The notes beneath the pieces are model-generated. The model searched no databases. It saw only the letters and a list, made by a program, of their open reading frames with translations, and was not told where the DNA came from. A DNA stretch of 64,000 nt from Glossina fuscipes (taxonomy: Eukaryota > Arthropoda > Insecta > Diptera > Glossinidae): assembly GCF_014805625.2 (NCBI RefSeq), contig NW_023998415.1:4914066-4978065 (forward strand), in the 5' to 3' direction. Of this stretch, positions 27,081 through 39,500 are shown piece by piece; position 1 is the first letter of the stretch; each line of letters begins with the position of its first letter. A program made the translations under genes and the position numbers.

Positions 27081-27189
27081 TTAATATAATGTAATATAGA
27101 AGAGAACGAAAATCTTCAATGCTATGTCACAAATCTACTTATTTTATACTTATATATATTACTATATAAAGTGAATATTTAAACAATTA

Positions 27190-27475
27190 AAACAAGTAAG
27201 AAAATCATATGCAGTTGCGAGCAAATCTCTTACATCCAACACCGCTATCATATAAAAGATTGAAAGGCAGAAAATTCATAAATTTGCATATTGCATAATT
27301 TCTTTTTGCGGCCAGGAGATTACACAGACGGATGGACGGATATGGTTAAATCGATTTAGAATTTGTCACTAATGAAGAATACATGCGCTTTATGAAGTCC
27401 CTACAGTTTCCTTCTGGGCGTTACAAATATTTTGACAAAATGAATATACCCCTTGTCTTTTAGTGATGAGTATAT
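27190..27475 (-). mobile_element. DINE-1-like element, subfamily B, internally deleted
   Basis: Both borders are present (AAAACAAGTAAGAAAATCAT at the left, CAAAATGAATATACCCCTTG at the right) but only about 285 bases lie between, with a GACGGATGGACGGATATGG block at 27,330. Confidence 0.65.
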
Positions 27476-27579
27476 AAATGCCTTTTTCCACGCAGCATAG
27501 GCAGCACTGCAATTTTGACAATCTCAACATGATTAACTTGTTTAACAACTAAAATAGGCAAAAATAATGGATGAATAAT

Positions 27580-28255
27580 AAATTGATTGAATCGGACCAT
27601 TTTTGCTTCTTCTTCCCTATAAAGAAAGTCTTTATATGGAAAAAAAATTTTCAAATTCAAAAATATTAAAATATTTTCGCTTTTTAAATCACTCGACAAT
27701 TCAATCAATTGATATAAGATATTTGAATCGGTTGGGTCAGTTATTTAAATCCGCCCTCCCATAGCCGTTGCTACGAAAACCAAGTCTTCTTTATGACAGC
27801 AAGTCTAGTTCTTAATAATTTTATAATGAAAATTATTTAATAATGGATTTAATTTTTGTGCCCTACACCTTATGAAAACTCCTAGAAAGCCTAAGCCTTT
27901 ATGTGGCAAAAAGATTCAATGATAATTTAATAACTAATGATATTTTTGGGCCGCACTCCATGCAAGGCTACCTATGAAATTGAAGGCGTTAACTATTTTG
28001 TAGAGTTTAAGGGATGAAAAGATCTTTAGCACAAATGATTAATTTTACCAAATATGGATGAGGTGAGCTAACGTTTGGATCCATTATCATGTAATGACTC
28101 GAGTCGAAAGTATACCGTTATAAGGGAAGAACAATACCATTTTTGGCATTTCATCATAAGAATAAATAAAGGATTTAAGTATTAGGCATTAGTGTAGGGT
28201 ATTTAATTTAACAGTAGATCTTGTCCGATTACAACAGTTTTACCTAATTTTATTA
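27580..28255 (+). mobile_element. DINE-1-like element, subfamily A, 3-prime part
   Basis: Has GAATCGGACCATTTTTGC, GAATCGGTTGGGTCAG and the end GTGTAGGGTATTTAATTTAA followed by TCTTGTCCGATTACAACAGTT. The hairpin has lost its left arm. Confidence 0.6.
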
Positions 28256-28372
28256 CGATTGTTTGGTCACATCAGTTTTCTTAAATAGTTACGGTATTTA
28301 GATAAGAGAAATAAATGAACAACAAAAACTTACCTCTTTTCTCAGTCAGTCAGTTTACACTGTTTTTCTTTT

Positions 28373-28394
28373 GTTTTTTTTTTTTTTTTTTTTG
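28373..28394. repeat. T-rich tract
   Basis: About 20 T residues after CTTTTG. No adjoining retroelement recognised. Confidence 0.7.
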
Positions 28395-28635
28395 AATAGC
28401 TTAAAATACAGTAACGTTTCTAGTTTCTTCTTTAAATCAATTTCATGCGCAATTTCGAATACAACTCATATTTTCTTCCATTACGCTTGGGTAACGTATC
28501 ATGAAATATAACCGCTTGATAAGCGATACACATTCAAACTCATTCAATTGCCGATCAGAAATTCATTTACCAAGAGCAACATATCATGATGAAAGCGTAA
28601 CGCAAAAATATATGCATATATATTATATATAAAAA

Positions 28636-28735
28636 AAAAACAAGCAAAAACATTATGGTCGGGCAAAGCTGACCATTAAATACTCCGTATCATTTCTCTT
28701 AATATAATTTATTCTTTCGTAAAATTAATCAATCT
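28636..28735 (-). mobile_element. DINE-1-like 3-prime end fragment
   Basis: AACAAGCAAAAACATTATGG followed by TCGGGCAAAGCTGACCATTAA, the subfamily A border with an intact short hairpin. The remainder has been lost. Confidence 0.65.
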
Positions 28736-29689
28736 ATGAGAGATCTTATCATCCATATCATAAAGCATTGAAAATCCACTCCTTGTTGGCATATGAAGGC
28801 TTAATTTTTAGTGGGAATATCTGTATGGGAACGGGAGTGTTTCAAATTTACTATGTCGAAATACTATTAATCAGCCTCTACCTTATGTCCTTCTGTATAG
28901 ATTCGCACCTGTACGATAAGCGGATGCAGGGAGATGGAGAACAAGTATAGAGAAAAAGTTCCAAACTTGTTTAATGCAAGTTTCAAATGCATTTATGCCC
29001 GCTTTCGTGGCTTATATGAATACAAATGTAATGATGTGACCTTTTAATTATTTATGGATATGTGAACAGTGGACGATAATGTAAGATCTGAAGACAGTTA
29101 AACAGTTGGCGGAACGAAGTGCGCAAATACTAAATAAAGCATTAAATAGGCATTACAAGTGCTACGATAAAACTAACATACCCAAATTATTCATAAGTGA
29201 TGAGTGCAAAAATGTATAAATAAAAATGTGTCAGTATTGCTTTGCAATAACTCTATTTCCTTTAGAACCGTCACTTCTCCCCCAATCAATCAAATTTATT
29301 AGCTCGGTATGCATGCCTACGAATTCATTATTGCGTGTCGATGTATTTTGTTATCCAGCAAAATGGTTAAGGTTTTATAGTTTTTTTTTTTTTTTGTATT
29401 ATATTCTACAAATGTCGCGTATGGTACAGAATATATTCAGTTTGCTCGGATGTAATTTGTAACATCCTAACGGACTTTATTACATCGATTATTTTCTGAG
29501 CTGATTCAAGCTTCCCTGATAGCATGCTCCACGCCTATCCATTCAAGAAGATTTGCATTCGAGGCGCAATTTGCAACTTTTCCAATACTTTTGAATTGAA
29601 TCATATTTTGGTTCAAGGCTGAACGTCATTGGATATGGATTTAATCGAATTATTTTTGCATCCACTTCTCGTCTGACTTTTTGTGATGT
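28736..29689. other. Unassigned region
   Basis: No gene or transposon recognised; an oligo-T run is at 29,382. Confidence 0.4.
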
Positions 29690-30012
29690 GAAATATTTGC
29701 ATCGGACTGACCACTGTCTTGAATCTCATCTCATATGAAAGCTTTATGTGGCAAAAAGTCTTTCAAACTTTTAATACCTTACGACGAAAATAGTTCAAGA
29801 ATGATTGAATCTATCACAGGAAAATTCTTTTTGCTCGACGCCCCCGCTCCCCACCAGAACACCATTGAAAAGTATGCCTTTAAATGGAGACAAGATAAAA
29901 TTTTGAAATATTTTATTAGGATAATAAATGTGGAAAATTTTATTAAAGGAAGTGGTATAGGATGTTTAATGGTCGGCCTTGAACGATCGTTATGTTTTAA
30001 CTTGTTCACTTA
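29690..30012 (+). mobile_element. DINE-1-like fragment, subfamily A 3-prime end
   Basis: Ends AGTGGTATAGGATGTTTAAT then GGTCGGCCTTGAACGATCGT and TTTAACTTGTTCAC, the family A terminus with a decayed hairpin arm. The upstream part matches weakly. Confidence 0.5.
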
Positions 30013-30069
30013 ATTTGCTGAAATCGAAAAATGATTTCAACTCATCTAAATTTTTCACATTCATTTAGC

Positions 30070-30320
30070 AGGGCGAGGTAAAAATTGCAAATCTTTCTCA
30101 TACAACGATTTTTTCAAAAGAAGGCCTTATATGGAGATTTATCGCAAAAAATTATCGGATATAATCGATTTCTAATTGTCCTCGTCTTTAACCCAAAACA
30201 CGTCAGTATAGCAAATTTCACCAAAATATTTAGAAAAATACGATTACAGGTTAGACACAAAATATATGGACAGACGGGCAAACATGTTTGAATTACACGA
30301 TTGATATAATAAAAGTTAAC
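30070..30320 (-). mobile_element. DINE-1-like fragment, subfamily A
   Basis: Shares TCATACAACGATTTTTTCAA, GGCCTTATATGGAGATTTAT, AACACGTCAGTATAGCAAAT and a GGACAGACGGGCAAACATG block with the 16,890 copy, in the same orientation. Confidence 0.7.
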
Positions 30321-30329
30321 ACTGTAGGC

Positions 30330-30570
30330 GTGTTCCTTGACAGATTTAGCTCATTTTTAATACCAATCTACTTGTAAGAACTTAAAACGTTTTTGCCAAA
30401 TTTAAAGCCGGCAGATCTTAATTTTTGCGATCGAAAGAATGATTAGCACAGACAGGCGAGCACGCTTACACTGATTTAGATATTGATAATGATCAAAAAG
30501 AACGTTCTCGGAAGCCTGCTTCTCGTTGTTGCCAATATTTCGATAAGGTGAATATTCATCTATCCTTCCG
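30330..30570 (-). mobile_element. DINE-1-like fragment, subfamily B
   Basis: Follows the previous copy directly. It has GTGTTCCTTGACAGATTTAG, a decayed CACAGACAGGCGAGCACGC block, and TTGATAATGATCAAAAAGAA. Together the two look like a head-to-tail pair. Confidence 0.55.
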
Positions 30571-31155
30571 GAAAGAGTATAAGTACTAATGAATAAAACC
30601 TTACCTTTTCCTTTTGTAGATACCTTACAGTTTAACCTATACGAAACTGTATAAGTTATCATACTAAAGCATACACAACATAGCTGCGTGAAGCTTCGAA
30701 TAGATGCAGTTCTCTGTGGGAAACGTTACTCTCTCGGCTTAATTAGAAAGATATTGCTAAAAAATTCTTACGAGTGATAAACAGCGGATGTGCTACGATA
30801 TCCAAAGTCCAAATAAACTGGATGGGGTGCGACAAAGCTAAATGGCCATAGCGGCCCCATTTGGGAATGTGACGGCGTCTTTCAGCTAAATAAAATCGTT
30901 ACTAAGCAATTCTTCCAATAATAATTAATACAATTCGGACCAGAAATGGCAGTGGTATGCCAAACGTCACGATATCGTGAATATTAACTGTTAAAGAAAT
31001 TCGTCCCTACATAACAAAGCTCGGTTACAAGATGTTTACAGTTTCAATCTGGAATATCTTAGCATCGCCGTTCTTCTCAGTAGAGATTCAATAATCAACT
31101 GTCTTCGAACAGTGCCTTCATGGCATGCGAGAAAAAAAATCTCTATTGTCGGCCA
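30571..31155. other. Unassigned region
   Basis: No gene recognised. It contains no clear continuation of the mariner relic to its right. Confidence 0.35.
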
Positions 31156-31256
31156 GTATATTGAAGAAAGCAACTCCTAATACTTTCCTGCAATGACCTT
31201 GCATTTTTATTAACAAATCGCCAAACACTTGTTCACGCGATTAATATATAAATGAA
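31156..31256. repeat. Direct repeat copy 1 (mariner relic 4 3-prime flank)
   Basis: About 100 bases align without large gaps with 33,270-33,374 in the same orientation (both begin GTATATT, share TTGTTCAC and end near a TATAAAT). It lies immediately 3-prime of mariner relic 4, so it probably represents that element's tail. Confidence 0.7.
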
Positions 31257-31299
31257 TAGACAAGGGACATGGGAAAGAAAACATGTCTTCTATTACGAT

Positions 31300-31835
31300 C
31301 GATAAGTAAGCTACGCAATAAGGATAAGCGGATTGTACAAAATTTTGTTTTTCATCATAATCTACGTAATTAGCTCTTTGGAACGAATCCAACGATTTTC
31401 CAATTTTTTCATACCATTGAAGTAAGATATTTTGTGGAGAATTAGGAAAATGGTTGTGTTGCTGCCAATTCTTTGCGATTCGACAGACAGCCATCTTTCG
31501 AGGCTTCCGAATACACTATAGTCTAAGTCGACACAAGATGGCGATTTGCGGAAGCCATTCATACTTCAATTAACATCAATTTTCCTGTCAAATGCTTGAT
31601 GAGTATTGTGGTATGGTATTGGGGTAAAAAGCTATATCTTCCTCTGTACATCTTCCCTTTTCTTTTTGATTTTCCCAGTCAATCGATCCGTCAATGCTGA
31701 CGAATACGCGCCTGTTAACCTTCTAGATGAAGGCTATATCATGTGCAACCCAGAAAACATTGACCGTAAATTTTCGCACCGATGCTTACACTTTAGTGCG
31801 CTTCCATCCAATCTTTCAATGAAAAGATTGAATTG
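31300..31835 (-). pseudogene. Mariner transposase relic 4, catalytic and C-terminal part
   Basis: Minus-strand reading in two or more frames. GAKIYGQCFLG and VFWVAHDIAFI near 31,740-31,775 correspond to the family segment VFWDAHGIIFIDYL; then ALTDRLTGKIKKKREDVQRK; then IAFYPNTIPQYSS near 31,600 (family FFHQDNAPAHTS); then PSCVDLDYSVFGSLERWLS near 31,520 (family SPDLAPSDYFLFPNLKRWL); and ISYFNGMKKLENRW near 31,400 (family SYYxEGIKKLEKRW). Both catalytic Asp positions visible are lost (FWD to FWV, HQDN to YPNT). It is dead. Confidence 0.78.
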
Positions 31836-33109
31836 AAATAAATGAACTTTAAAATACTTCACTGAGCTAGTCACAGGAATGCTGTGCTTCAATCAGTTGC
31901 GAGCGAGAACAGCGCTCATATTGCATAAAGCGATTTTGCACCCAATTTTTCAGGTGAAAAGCTAAGAACAAATTCGTTGCGTGGTTTTTATACCCAAACA
32001 ACAACAAATAGTGAGTGTAAAAGTTTACAATGAAAATACTTCGGACACTAAAGCACGTGAAACTAGATTTTGATTTAATCGGTGATGTGATGTGATGTGA
32101 TTTAGATGTGCAGAACACAGGAAACGGTTCAGGAGAGAAGAATAAAATATCAGATAGAACAGAACGACCAAACGTGATCGAGCACACACCAGAGCACGAT
32201 CATATGTTTACATGCCGCGGCAAAAATGTAAAAGAGGTAAATACAAAGAGGCATTATAAGGTGTTCTTTAAACATGTCATGTATATTGTTTGTGGAGAAT
32301 TTTTCGACATTTTGCGCGGATTCTTTTCGCGGGCACTTCAAGATCTATTAGCTTGTAAGTCGGTTTGCCCAGATCACCATTGACCCTTTTGACAGCATAA
32401 AGGTAATTTTCATTTCCCAACATATGATACATTCGTGTGATATTTAAGAAGAACTCACATCTCTGTTCTGTTGACGAAGGAGCACATCCCCGCCTACGAT
32501 CGGCTCGTAAATTATTGCAAATTATACTCTATTGCACACACATAGATTCAATTGCATCAATCATCAAATTTATTCTAGATATCGATCTCTTCACCTCCAA
32601 CTAATCCAATATATTTACTATCAATGGCGTCAATATGATTCTATTGTAATTTACTCGTGCGATATAAATTCTCAGTTAACGATTTCAGATAATCAGTTAC
32701 GATCGATTACCATGTCCATGGTGACGTTCCATAATTATTCATATGCTAATGAAATATACTCTGGTATCTGCTGTTTCCCATGGGTTTGCCTATATTCATA
32801 TTTAATTGCGCAAATATAGAATCGTGGAGGCAACGCCAGGTGTTTACTTTACTGCAAGCATTTAGACCGATAACTACAATATATATTCAATTAAGCAGCA
32901 GTTAAAGGTAAAACCAATATGAACATATGAAATTATACTAAAAGATTAAAGAGATAGAAACAAATTTTAAAACTATTAAGATCTGTATACCAGAGCAATG
33001 AGGGCAGTGATAGGGTGGGCACGCAGGTGGCAGACGTTTTTTCTTAAATATTTGTAAATTTCCTTCCTTACACAAATTGTTGTACACCATACAATAAGTT
33101 TGTACGAAC
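31836..33109. other. Unassigned region with GTGAT tandem repeat
   Basis: (GTGAT)4 at 32,082-32,102. The 91-residue ORF at 32,108 and others have no recognisable domain. Confidence 0.4.
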
Positions 33110-33927
33110 GTAGGTATATTATTTCCTGAACCGATTTAAGTTTATCGATCCAGTTCCCAACTTTACAAATATTGTGACGAACGCTGACTTGCTTCACCAA
33201 AGGACGAATAGTATTGAAAATGATTCGTATCGGTTCACTTTTTCAACCGCTTCGCATAATCATCGGATAGTATATTAAAGAAAGTAATTCCTAACACTTT
33301 CTTACAATTACCTTGCAATTTTATTAAAAAATGTCCAAAGGCTTGTTCACACAATTAACATATAAATAAATGAACACCGTGTGAAATGAACAATTTCTTC
33401 ATGATAGTAATTTGACATAAAAATGAAGCGGATCAAATTTGAGTCACATGAGTCTATTTCTTTCTTGTTCCCCACACCATGTAAGATTTCTTATAAATAG
33501 TAACCCCTTCCGAGAGGGATTTGATTTTTAATATTTTATAATGAAAATTGATCCACAGTAGCAATTTAGTATAAAAATGAACGGTATAAAATTGGATTGC
33601 ATAGGTCTATTTCTTAGACTCTAACATATATAGAGGTTATCGTGAAAAGCCAGCTCTTGCATGGGGTGGGGAGAAAGTCCATTTTTTCTATTTTTTTATG
33701 ATGAAAGCTCAAAAATATTAAAACAATTTAAAACTAAATTACGTTAACTCAATTTTGATCACGTCATATGGGAGTTTGGGCTTCCTCCAATATTCGGGCG
33801 TTCATGGGAATGATGTGTTAATTGCATTGTGTGCATTATTACCAAAACGTCTTAATAATTGTATTAGACGAATGGATGTAGGGTATCTAATCGACGGCCC
33901 TGCCCGACTATAATGTTCTTACTTGTT
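33110..33927 (+). mobile_element. DINE-1-like element, subfamily A, split by a foreign segment
   Basis: Has GAACCGATTTAAGTTTATCG at its left and GATTCGTATCGGTTCACTTT...CGCATAAT, then a 105-base insert (33,270-33,374), then ATAGTAATTTGACATAAAAA and the rest of the element. It ends with GGCCCTGCCCGACTATAATG and TTCTTACTTGTTT. Confidence 0.7.
33270..33374. repeat. Direct repeat copy 2, mariner-tail-like segment inside a DINE-1-like element
   Basis: Aligns with 31,156-31,256. No transposase remains next to it. It interrupts the subfamily A element between two parts that are contiguous in other copies. Confidence 0.65.
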
Positions 33928-34690
33928 TTTATACCCACTACAAAAGGATAAATGGTAACATCTCAAAAGGAAGCTTCAGAGACTCTACAAAGTTCTTGGC
34001 CAGTGCGAAATTTTGTCTGACCATCTGTGTGTCTTTGGTATTGGCATTCTACTGATTCAAATTTGTTAGAAACATTCGAAGTTCTTGCACGCATTGCATT
34101 GGCATTGCAAATGCGCCAAATTGGTCAGAGCAGAAGCGCATAGTGGAGCGTAAGTTTAACGGAATTCTGTCTTTTTCAACAAAAATATGCTCCTTGCCTG
34201 TTTTTGCTCCTTACTCAGAAATTATAACAAGTAGAAGGTTCAAATTTTCCATATTTACTTTATGAAGCACTACTCTAATCTTTACCAGCAAAAATGGGAA
34301 AATCGCTCATCCTCACCCAAAGTTGCAAGTGATTAAATTTTATATTTTCACTTTTTTTTTTTCGATTTATGCTTATTTATCATAAGGCAAAGAAGACAAA
34401 ATGTTTAAAATTAAAACTATTTTGTGCATTCCATAAATGATGATATATTATCTGCCTAATACCAGCGATACGGGTATCAAATAAAAGAACTTGGAGAGCA
34501 GAATGTGAAAAGCTCAGTGTGTTAGTTTCAAATGAAACATCTCGGACGTCAGCACGTAGTGAACTCATGCTTTTGTTGCAATACCGTTGATATGGGTATC
34601 ACATAAAAGACCTTGGAGAATAGAATGCGAGCAGCTAACTGTGTTAATTCTAAATTAATTGTTGTAGACGTCACGACTTAGTGGACAAAT
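33928..34690 (+). mobile_element. DINE-1-like element, subfamily C, with a tandem internal unit
   Basis: Starts TTTTATACCCACTACAAAAG directly after the previous element. It has AGGAAGCTTCAGAGACTC, shares sequence with the 6,405 copy and carries two tandem units of about 110 bases (34,457-34,565 and 34,578-34,690). Confidence 0.65.
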
Positions 34691-35082
34691 CTATATGCCA
34701 GGAAAAAGTCGATTTTAGAGATTACATTTACATGTGCGTCACAAACGGTTCAATTATTAATAATGTTTGCAGCTTCTCTTGACGATCAATATATTTATGA
34801 AACGTTAAACCACTATTGCATAGAAAATTGTCGTTTAGTTGGACTGACAGGTCACTGCGACTTCATTTAAACAAAAAAGCTAACCTCTATTCACGAAAAT
34901 GACAAGGTCTCGTTCAGCAAATGATCTTGTTTTCAGTCAAAGGATGTCGTCTATCTGCGCTACGCGGTGACTGTCAGAAAGAGACGAGGAAAGAGAAAGA
35001 AATAGAGAGGTGGTGGCCGCAGCCAAATAGCTTAAACCATGTCCCAAAGTATCGCTATACATATATAAATAAATAAGAAAAA
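34691..35082. other. Unassigned region
   Basis: No gene or transposon recognised. Confidence 0.35.
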
Positions 35083-35520
35083 ACAAGTAAGCGTATTATA
35101 ATTGGGCAAGGCCAATCATTAAATACCCTACACCGCATTCTCTAACACAACTTTTATTTTTGTATGAAATTACTATCATGGGTCAATTTTCATCATCACA
35201 TATTAAATCTTAGACTTTTCCGCTCTATAAATCATCAATTTTCGTGAAAATTCTTATTATTTTATTACAATCCAAAAAAATAGACCGAGATGGTTCAATC
35301 TTGGTACAGAATTTTCAACATGAATCATTGAAAATTATATATTATTTTTTAAAAATTGCCCCACGCGGTCCAAAGTTTTCATGCCATTTTACTTAGCCAC
35401 TTTTGTTGAGAAATTTTGAGAATTGCAATTTTTTTCCATATAACGACTTTCCAGAATAGGGCTTTACATGGAGAGTGATGGAAAAAGTAGATCGCTACGG
35501 ACCATTTTCAATAGCAAAAA
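35083..35520 (-). mobile_element. DINE-1-like fragment, subfamily A 3-prime part
   Basis: Begins AAACAAGTAAGCGTATTATA then TTGGGCAAGGCCAATCATTA, an intact hairpin of a changed sequence. Internal segments match the 16,890 copy. It stops before the GTCY block. Confidence 0.75.
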
Positions 35521-36562
35521 TGGAAAAAAACATGTATACGTCCAGCCCACTAAAAGGCCGTATACATCAAACGTGCAAAAGTTAGGCGTGGGAACTATCC
35601 AAGAGAGCGAATCGTAACGTTAAAAAATTACAAGTTTTAGCCTACATTTCACATTAGCGACACGCGAGTATTAAGAAAATTAGATGTATTATTATGTAAG
35701 CAACATTTACAGGGTGTTTACAGGAAAGAACTCTTAGTGCACCTCTATATATTATATAACTGAATTTACAATAACCAAGTCTTATAAGGAGAAAAGTCCT
35801 TGAAATATGAATACGAAGATTCAATTTGTACCGTCAATGAAACCATTTATCAATTTTTACCATGGATGAAATGCCCGTATAATAAGCCTATGTTTCTCTG
35901 GTAACAACAGAGTTTCAACATGAATTTCTTAAAGCAAAAAGCAAAAATTTATTCTCGAAAGATTCAGTGGAATCAACGCGACGTTACCGTACAACGACGC
36001 CATATTCCAGAATACAGGGCATACATTCAATATATTACCCACATCTAACATAGAATGAAATGATAGGCTATTTATCGCGCGCCGATGAGCCTCGCCGTCA
36101 ATTGCCTTTTTCTTAACTAGAAAGTAACATTCATTAGTTGAAATTTAAATAATGACTTTATTCGCAACGTACGGGACATTCATACAAAATTTGATAAACT
36201 TAGACCTAACGGTTTGTGTGTAGTTACTCTACAATATTTACAATTTATTTATAGTAAATTAAATTTGGTTGAAATGATTGCTGAATCGATAGCTACACTG
36301 CACTGTCCTTTAATGTTAAGATATTATTATAATATTTAATGGATCATTAATGTATAAGATAAACAGAATAGATGCTATGCGACTACCTTAATGTAGTCAG
36401 ATGTGACACTCGTTCATCATTTGGAGATGAATACAAAGGGTATACAATTATATTAGAGAAATGAATACAAAATATTGTACGATTCTTGCCAACATGTATA
36501 TTGTTAATAATAAATATTCTCGTTCATAACAAAAGCAATTCATTTAAAAAACGCAAATAATA
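35521..36562. other. Unassigned region before the EDRF1-like gene
   Basis: Holds the 3-prime UTR side of the EDRF1-like gene. Nothing else recognised. Confidence 0.4.
36244..36249 (-). promoter_or_regulatory. Possible polyadenylation signal for the EDRF1-like gene
   Basis: AATAAA on the minus strand, about 310 bases past the stop codon at 36,563. It is the first canonical hexamer I see downstream. In such AT-rich DNA chance occurrences are common. Confidence 0.35.
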
Positions 36563-39500
36563 TCAAGCTAAACGTTTAACGACAGTATTATTACCGCTAT
36601 TATTAATTGCACAACTTCGGTCTATATTTAAAAGCTTTTCTAAAAGCGAAACAAATTTTTGTGCCAAAATTTCGGGACAATCGGTATCTTTTTGACCATC
36701 GGTTACCGTCAAAGTTTCCATATACATTTTTTTATAAAGTTCAGCCTTATACTTTGGATCCTTTCCCGTTAGGAGCAATTTTATTAAAGTTTTCAATATA
36801 AATTGCAAGCGATTTTCGAACAGTAGCATGTGCTTAACGAACTCCGTTTCATTACTACTAATGCTTTGTGTTCCGTCTGAGGCGGTATTAAGATTAGTTA
36901 AAGCGTTGTCGAATATAGATTTTGACTCGAAGCAGGTTTCTAAAGCCATTTGGAAATGTTTGATTTTCTGTGAGGCGTGTGAAGAATCTAACGAACAAAA
37001 AAAACAGACATTTCATTAAGGCAAACTTTCAAACCCATTTAAAATAATCATTTCATACTTTCTGCTAAGAATTCTTGCAACGATATGCGCTCCAACTGTA
37101 CCACCAAATAATCGCTTGTTTCTCTAAGTGCGTTCAAAGTATAAGCCGCTTTCTCATAATGATATCTGCATAACTGCAAAGTAGTTTTCGACAAAGTGCC
37201 CGTCTCAGCAAAGTTATTGCGCAACTGGCTATAGTGGAATGAAGCAATTCTGTATATGCGCAGATAGTTTTAGACATAATATGAAAATGGCCTTATTATT
37301 AGTAATTAACAAAAATTACCTCTTATGAATCAAACCGGAGCGATAAGTGTATAACACTTGTCTTGTTCCCTGGTGCTCAACATCGCAAAATTTTAACGAT
37401 TTTTGCAAAAGATTCAATACTTCCTTTTCCAGATCGGCAATCATAGCCTGATGTGTTGGAAATATTCACAAAGTTGATTTTTAAATTATGAAAACATCTA
37501 TAGACATGTAAGTGAATGCATAAATACTTTTTTCACAAACCTCATCTGCAGTACTAAAATCTTGCATTTGCTTCGCCAAAGTAAAAGTGGCGGTTGACAT
37601 TTCCCAATTGACTAAGTCCCATAGTTCTGGGTTTGATTTACGTGATCCCAAAACATCGTGGGCCTTCTCATAATAGGCAAACGCTTCGTTGTAAAAAGTT
37701 TTTTGCTGTTGCACAAAACTAATGCTAAGGCAAAATCATTATATGGTAAACATAATTAAATAATCGTCTTTCTATACCTTTCGCTAGACAAGAAAAGATG
37801 CGCCCTAAAACGCATAAAACGCCCCATATTGCAATATAAGAATGCTAGATTAACATTATCATGCACCAAACTGAAAGCGTTTATGCCACGCATTAAGCTA
37901 TCATAAGACTTCATGGCTAATTTTATATACATGCTGTCGGCAGAATCCATTTTGACTTTGGCTGGAGAGTTATGAACACTTTCGTGATCATCGAGGTCAT
38001 TATTATTTTCTGCGTTAGCTTTGGCATATTCTTCCTGAGCCCAATACATATACTTCAAACCCAATTCGTTACGCACATTACCCAACCGTCTAAGTAGTTC
38101 ATGTGATGTTTCCTTAGAATTCACTGAGTAATGAGAATCTTCCATTAATTTCAAGGCACGTTCATAACAAGTGCAACTGGAAACCATGAGATGTTCGAGA
38201 TTTCGTTGTGGCTTTATGAGCTCACCTAAATCATCACCATCTGTGAAAGATCATCAAACAAATAAATTTAAACACATACATTTACATTTGCATTCGTGTT
38301 CCCATTACTATACCTTCTGATTCCTTTTCCAATTCTTCTAAAATATTCTCTTCAATGTCCAAAACGTCATAGTATTGCCTTAAATATTCGTCAATGTTAT
38401 GCCAATTTTTAGCCATTTGAAAAAAATAATCGCCGGCCCGTCCCAGTAAGCAACTTTTCTGTGAAACTCTGGAACTCATGTATTTAAGTATGACCTCTTG
38501 ACAACGACAGGACGTATAAATAGCTTTCAAGCTTGCACCAAATTTTTGATCCAAATAATTAAATTCAGCAAAAGTAGCATAAGCGAGACAAGCCTTTTCA
38601 AATAGCAATAATTTTAAGTGAACATTCCAGGAACCAAAGTGTTGCGAATTGAAATTTTCTGCAACTTGTTTAGGATCTTGCAATTGTTTTATTAGTAACG
38701 GAGGCTCATGACAAGGTTTTATTTCTTTAGTATTTGCCTTCTTGGATTTAAACTTTTTTCTTCCATCATATATGGCCTGTATCTCTTCTTCCTGATCCGT
38801 ATCCTCATTACTGGAAGCAGACATTTTCATTTGTTGAGTACTTATACTCTCATAAGGCAACGGTATTGGTTTAAATGGCTTGGCCATATTGGGATTTTGT
38901 TCTTCATGCAAGATTCTTTGTTTTTCTTCATCCTTAGCTCGCGTTTCGCTCTCCTTAATAAATTTCTCTTCGCTAGAATCGAAAAATTGTAAACAAGATA
39001 ATCCCTGACTAACATGCTTCAAAGCCATTATACAACGTTCCTCAGTATCAGTGACCAAAGGCGCGGGCCGATGTTTCCCACTTTTGGGCAACTTCTCAAA
39101 ATGAAATTCTTTCAAAGTCTCGCATATATTTTTGACGGCAACATTATGTTCTATACCTAGTTCCTGAAAACTAAAATACTCTTCATTTTCATCTGTGCTA
39201 TTATAATCATCATCGTCTTCTTCATCGAATACCGATTGCAAATCAGAGTCAGTTTCATTGACTTCAAATTGTGGACTATTTGGATCTGTTCCCACCGGTA
39301 TGTGCAAGTCCGACAATATGTAATGCGATGAAGTAACAATTTGCGGATATTTCTCTTTGGGTAAAAGCTTAATACAATTGTCTAAAAGAGCCCGTATATT
39401 ACCTGCCGTTTTAGAGGAAATCTGAGTACAACGCTTTTTCATGTTACGAGCAACCGTATAGAGCAACATGCCGACAGGCACTGTGAAAGGGTTACCGTGT

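Noticed and set aside
31030..31155. Possible plus-strand mariner C-terminus
   Set aside because: Only scattered residues fit; not better than chance compared with the clear minus-strand relic 4.
32108..32383. 91-residue ORF and overlapping antisense ORF
   Set aside because: No domain, no splice context and no similarity that I recognise; length is compatible with chance.
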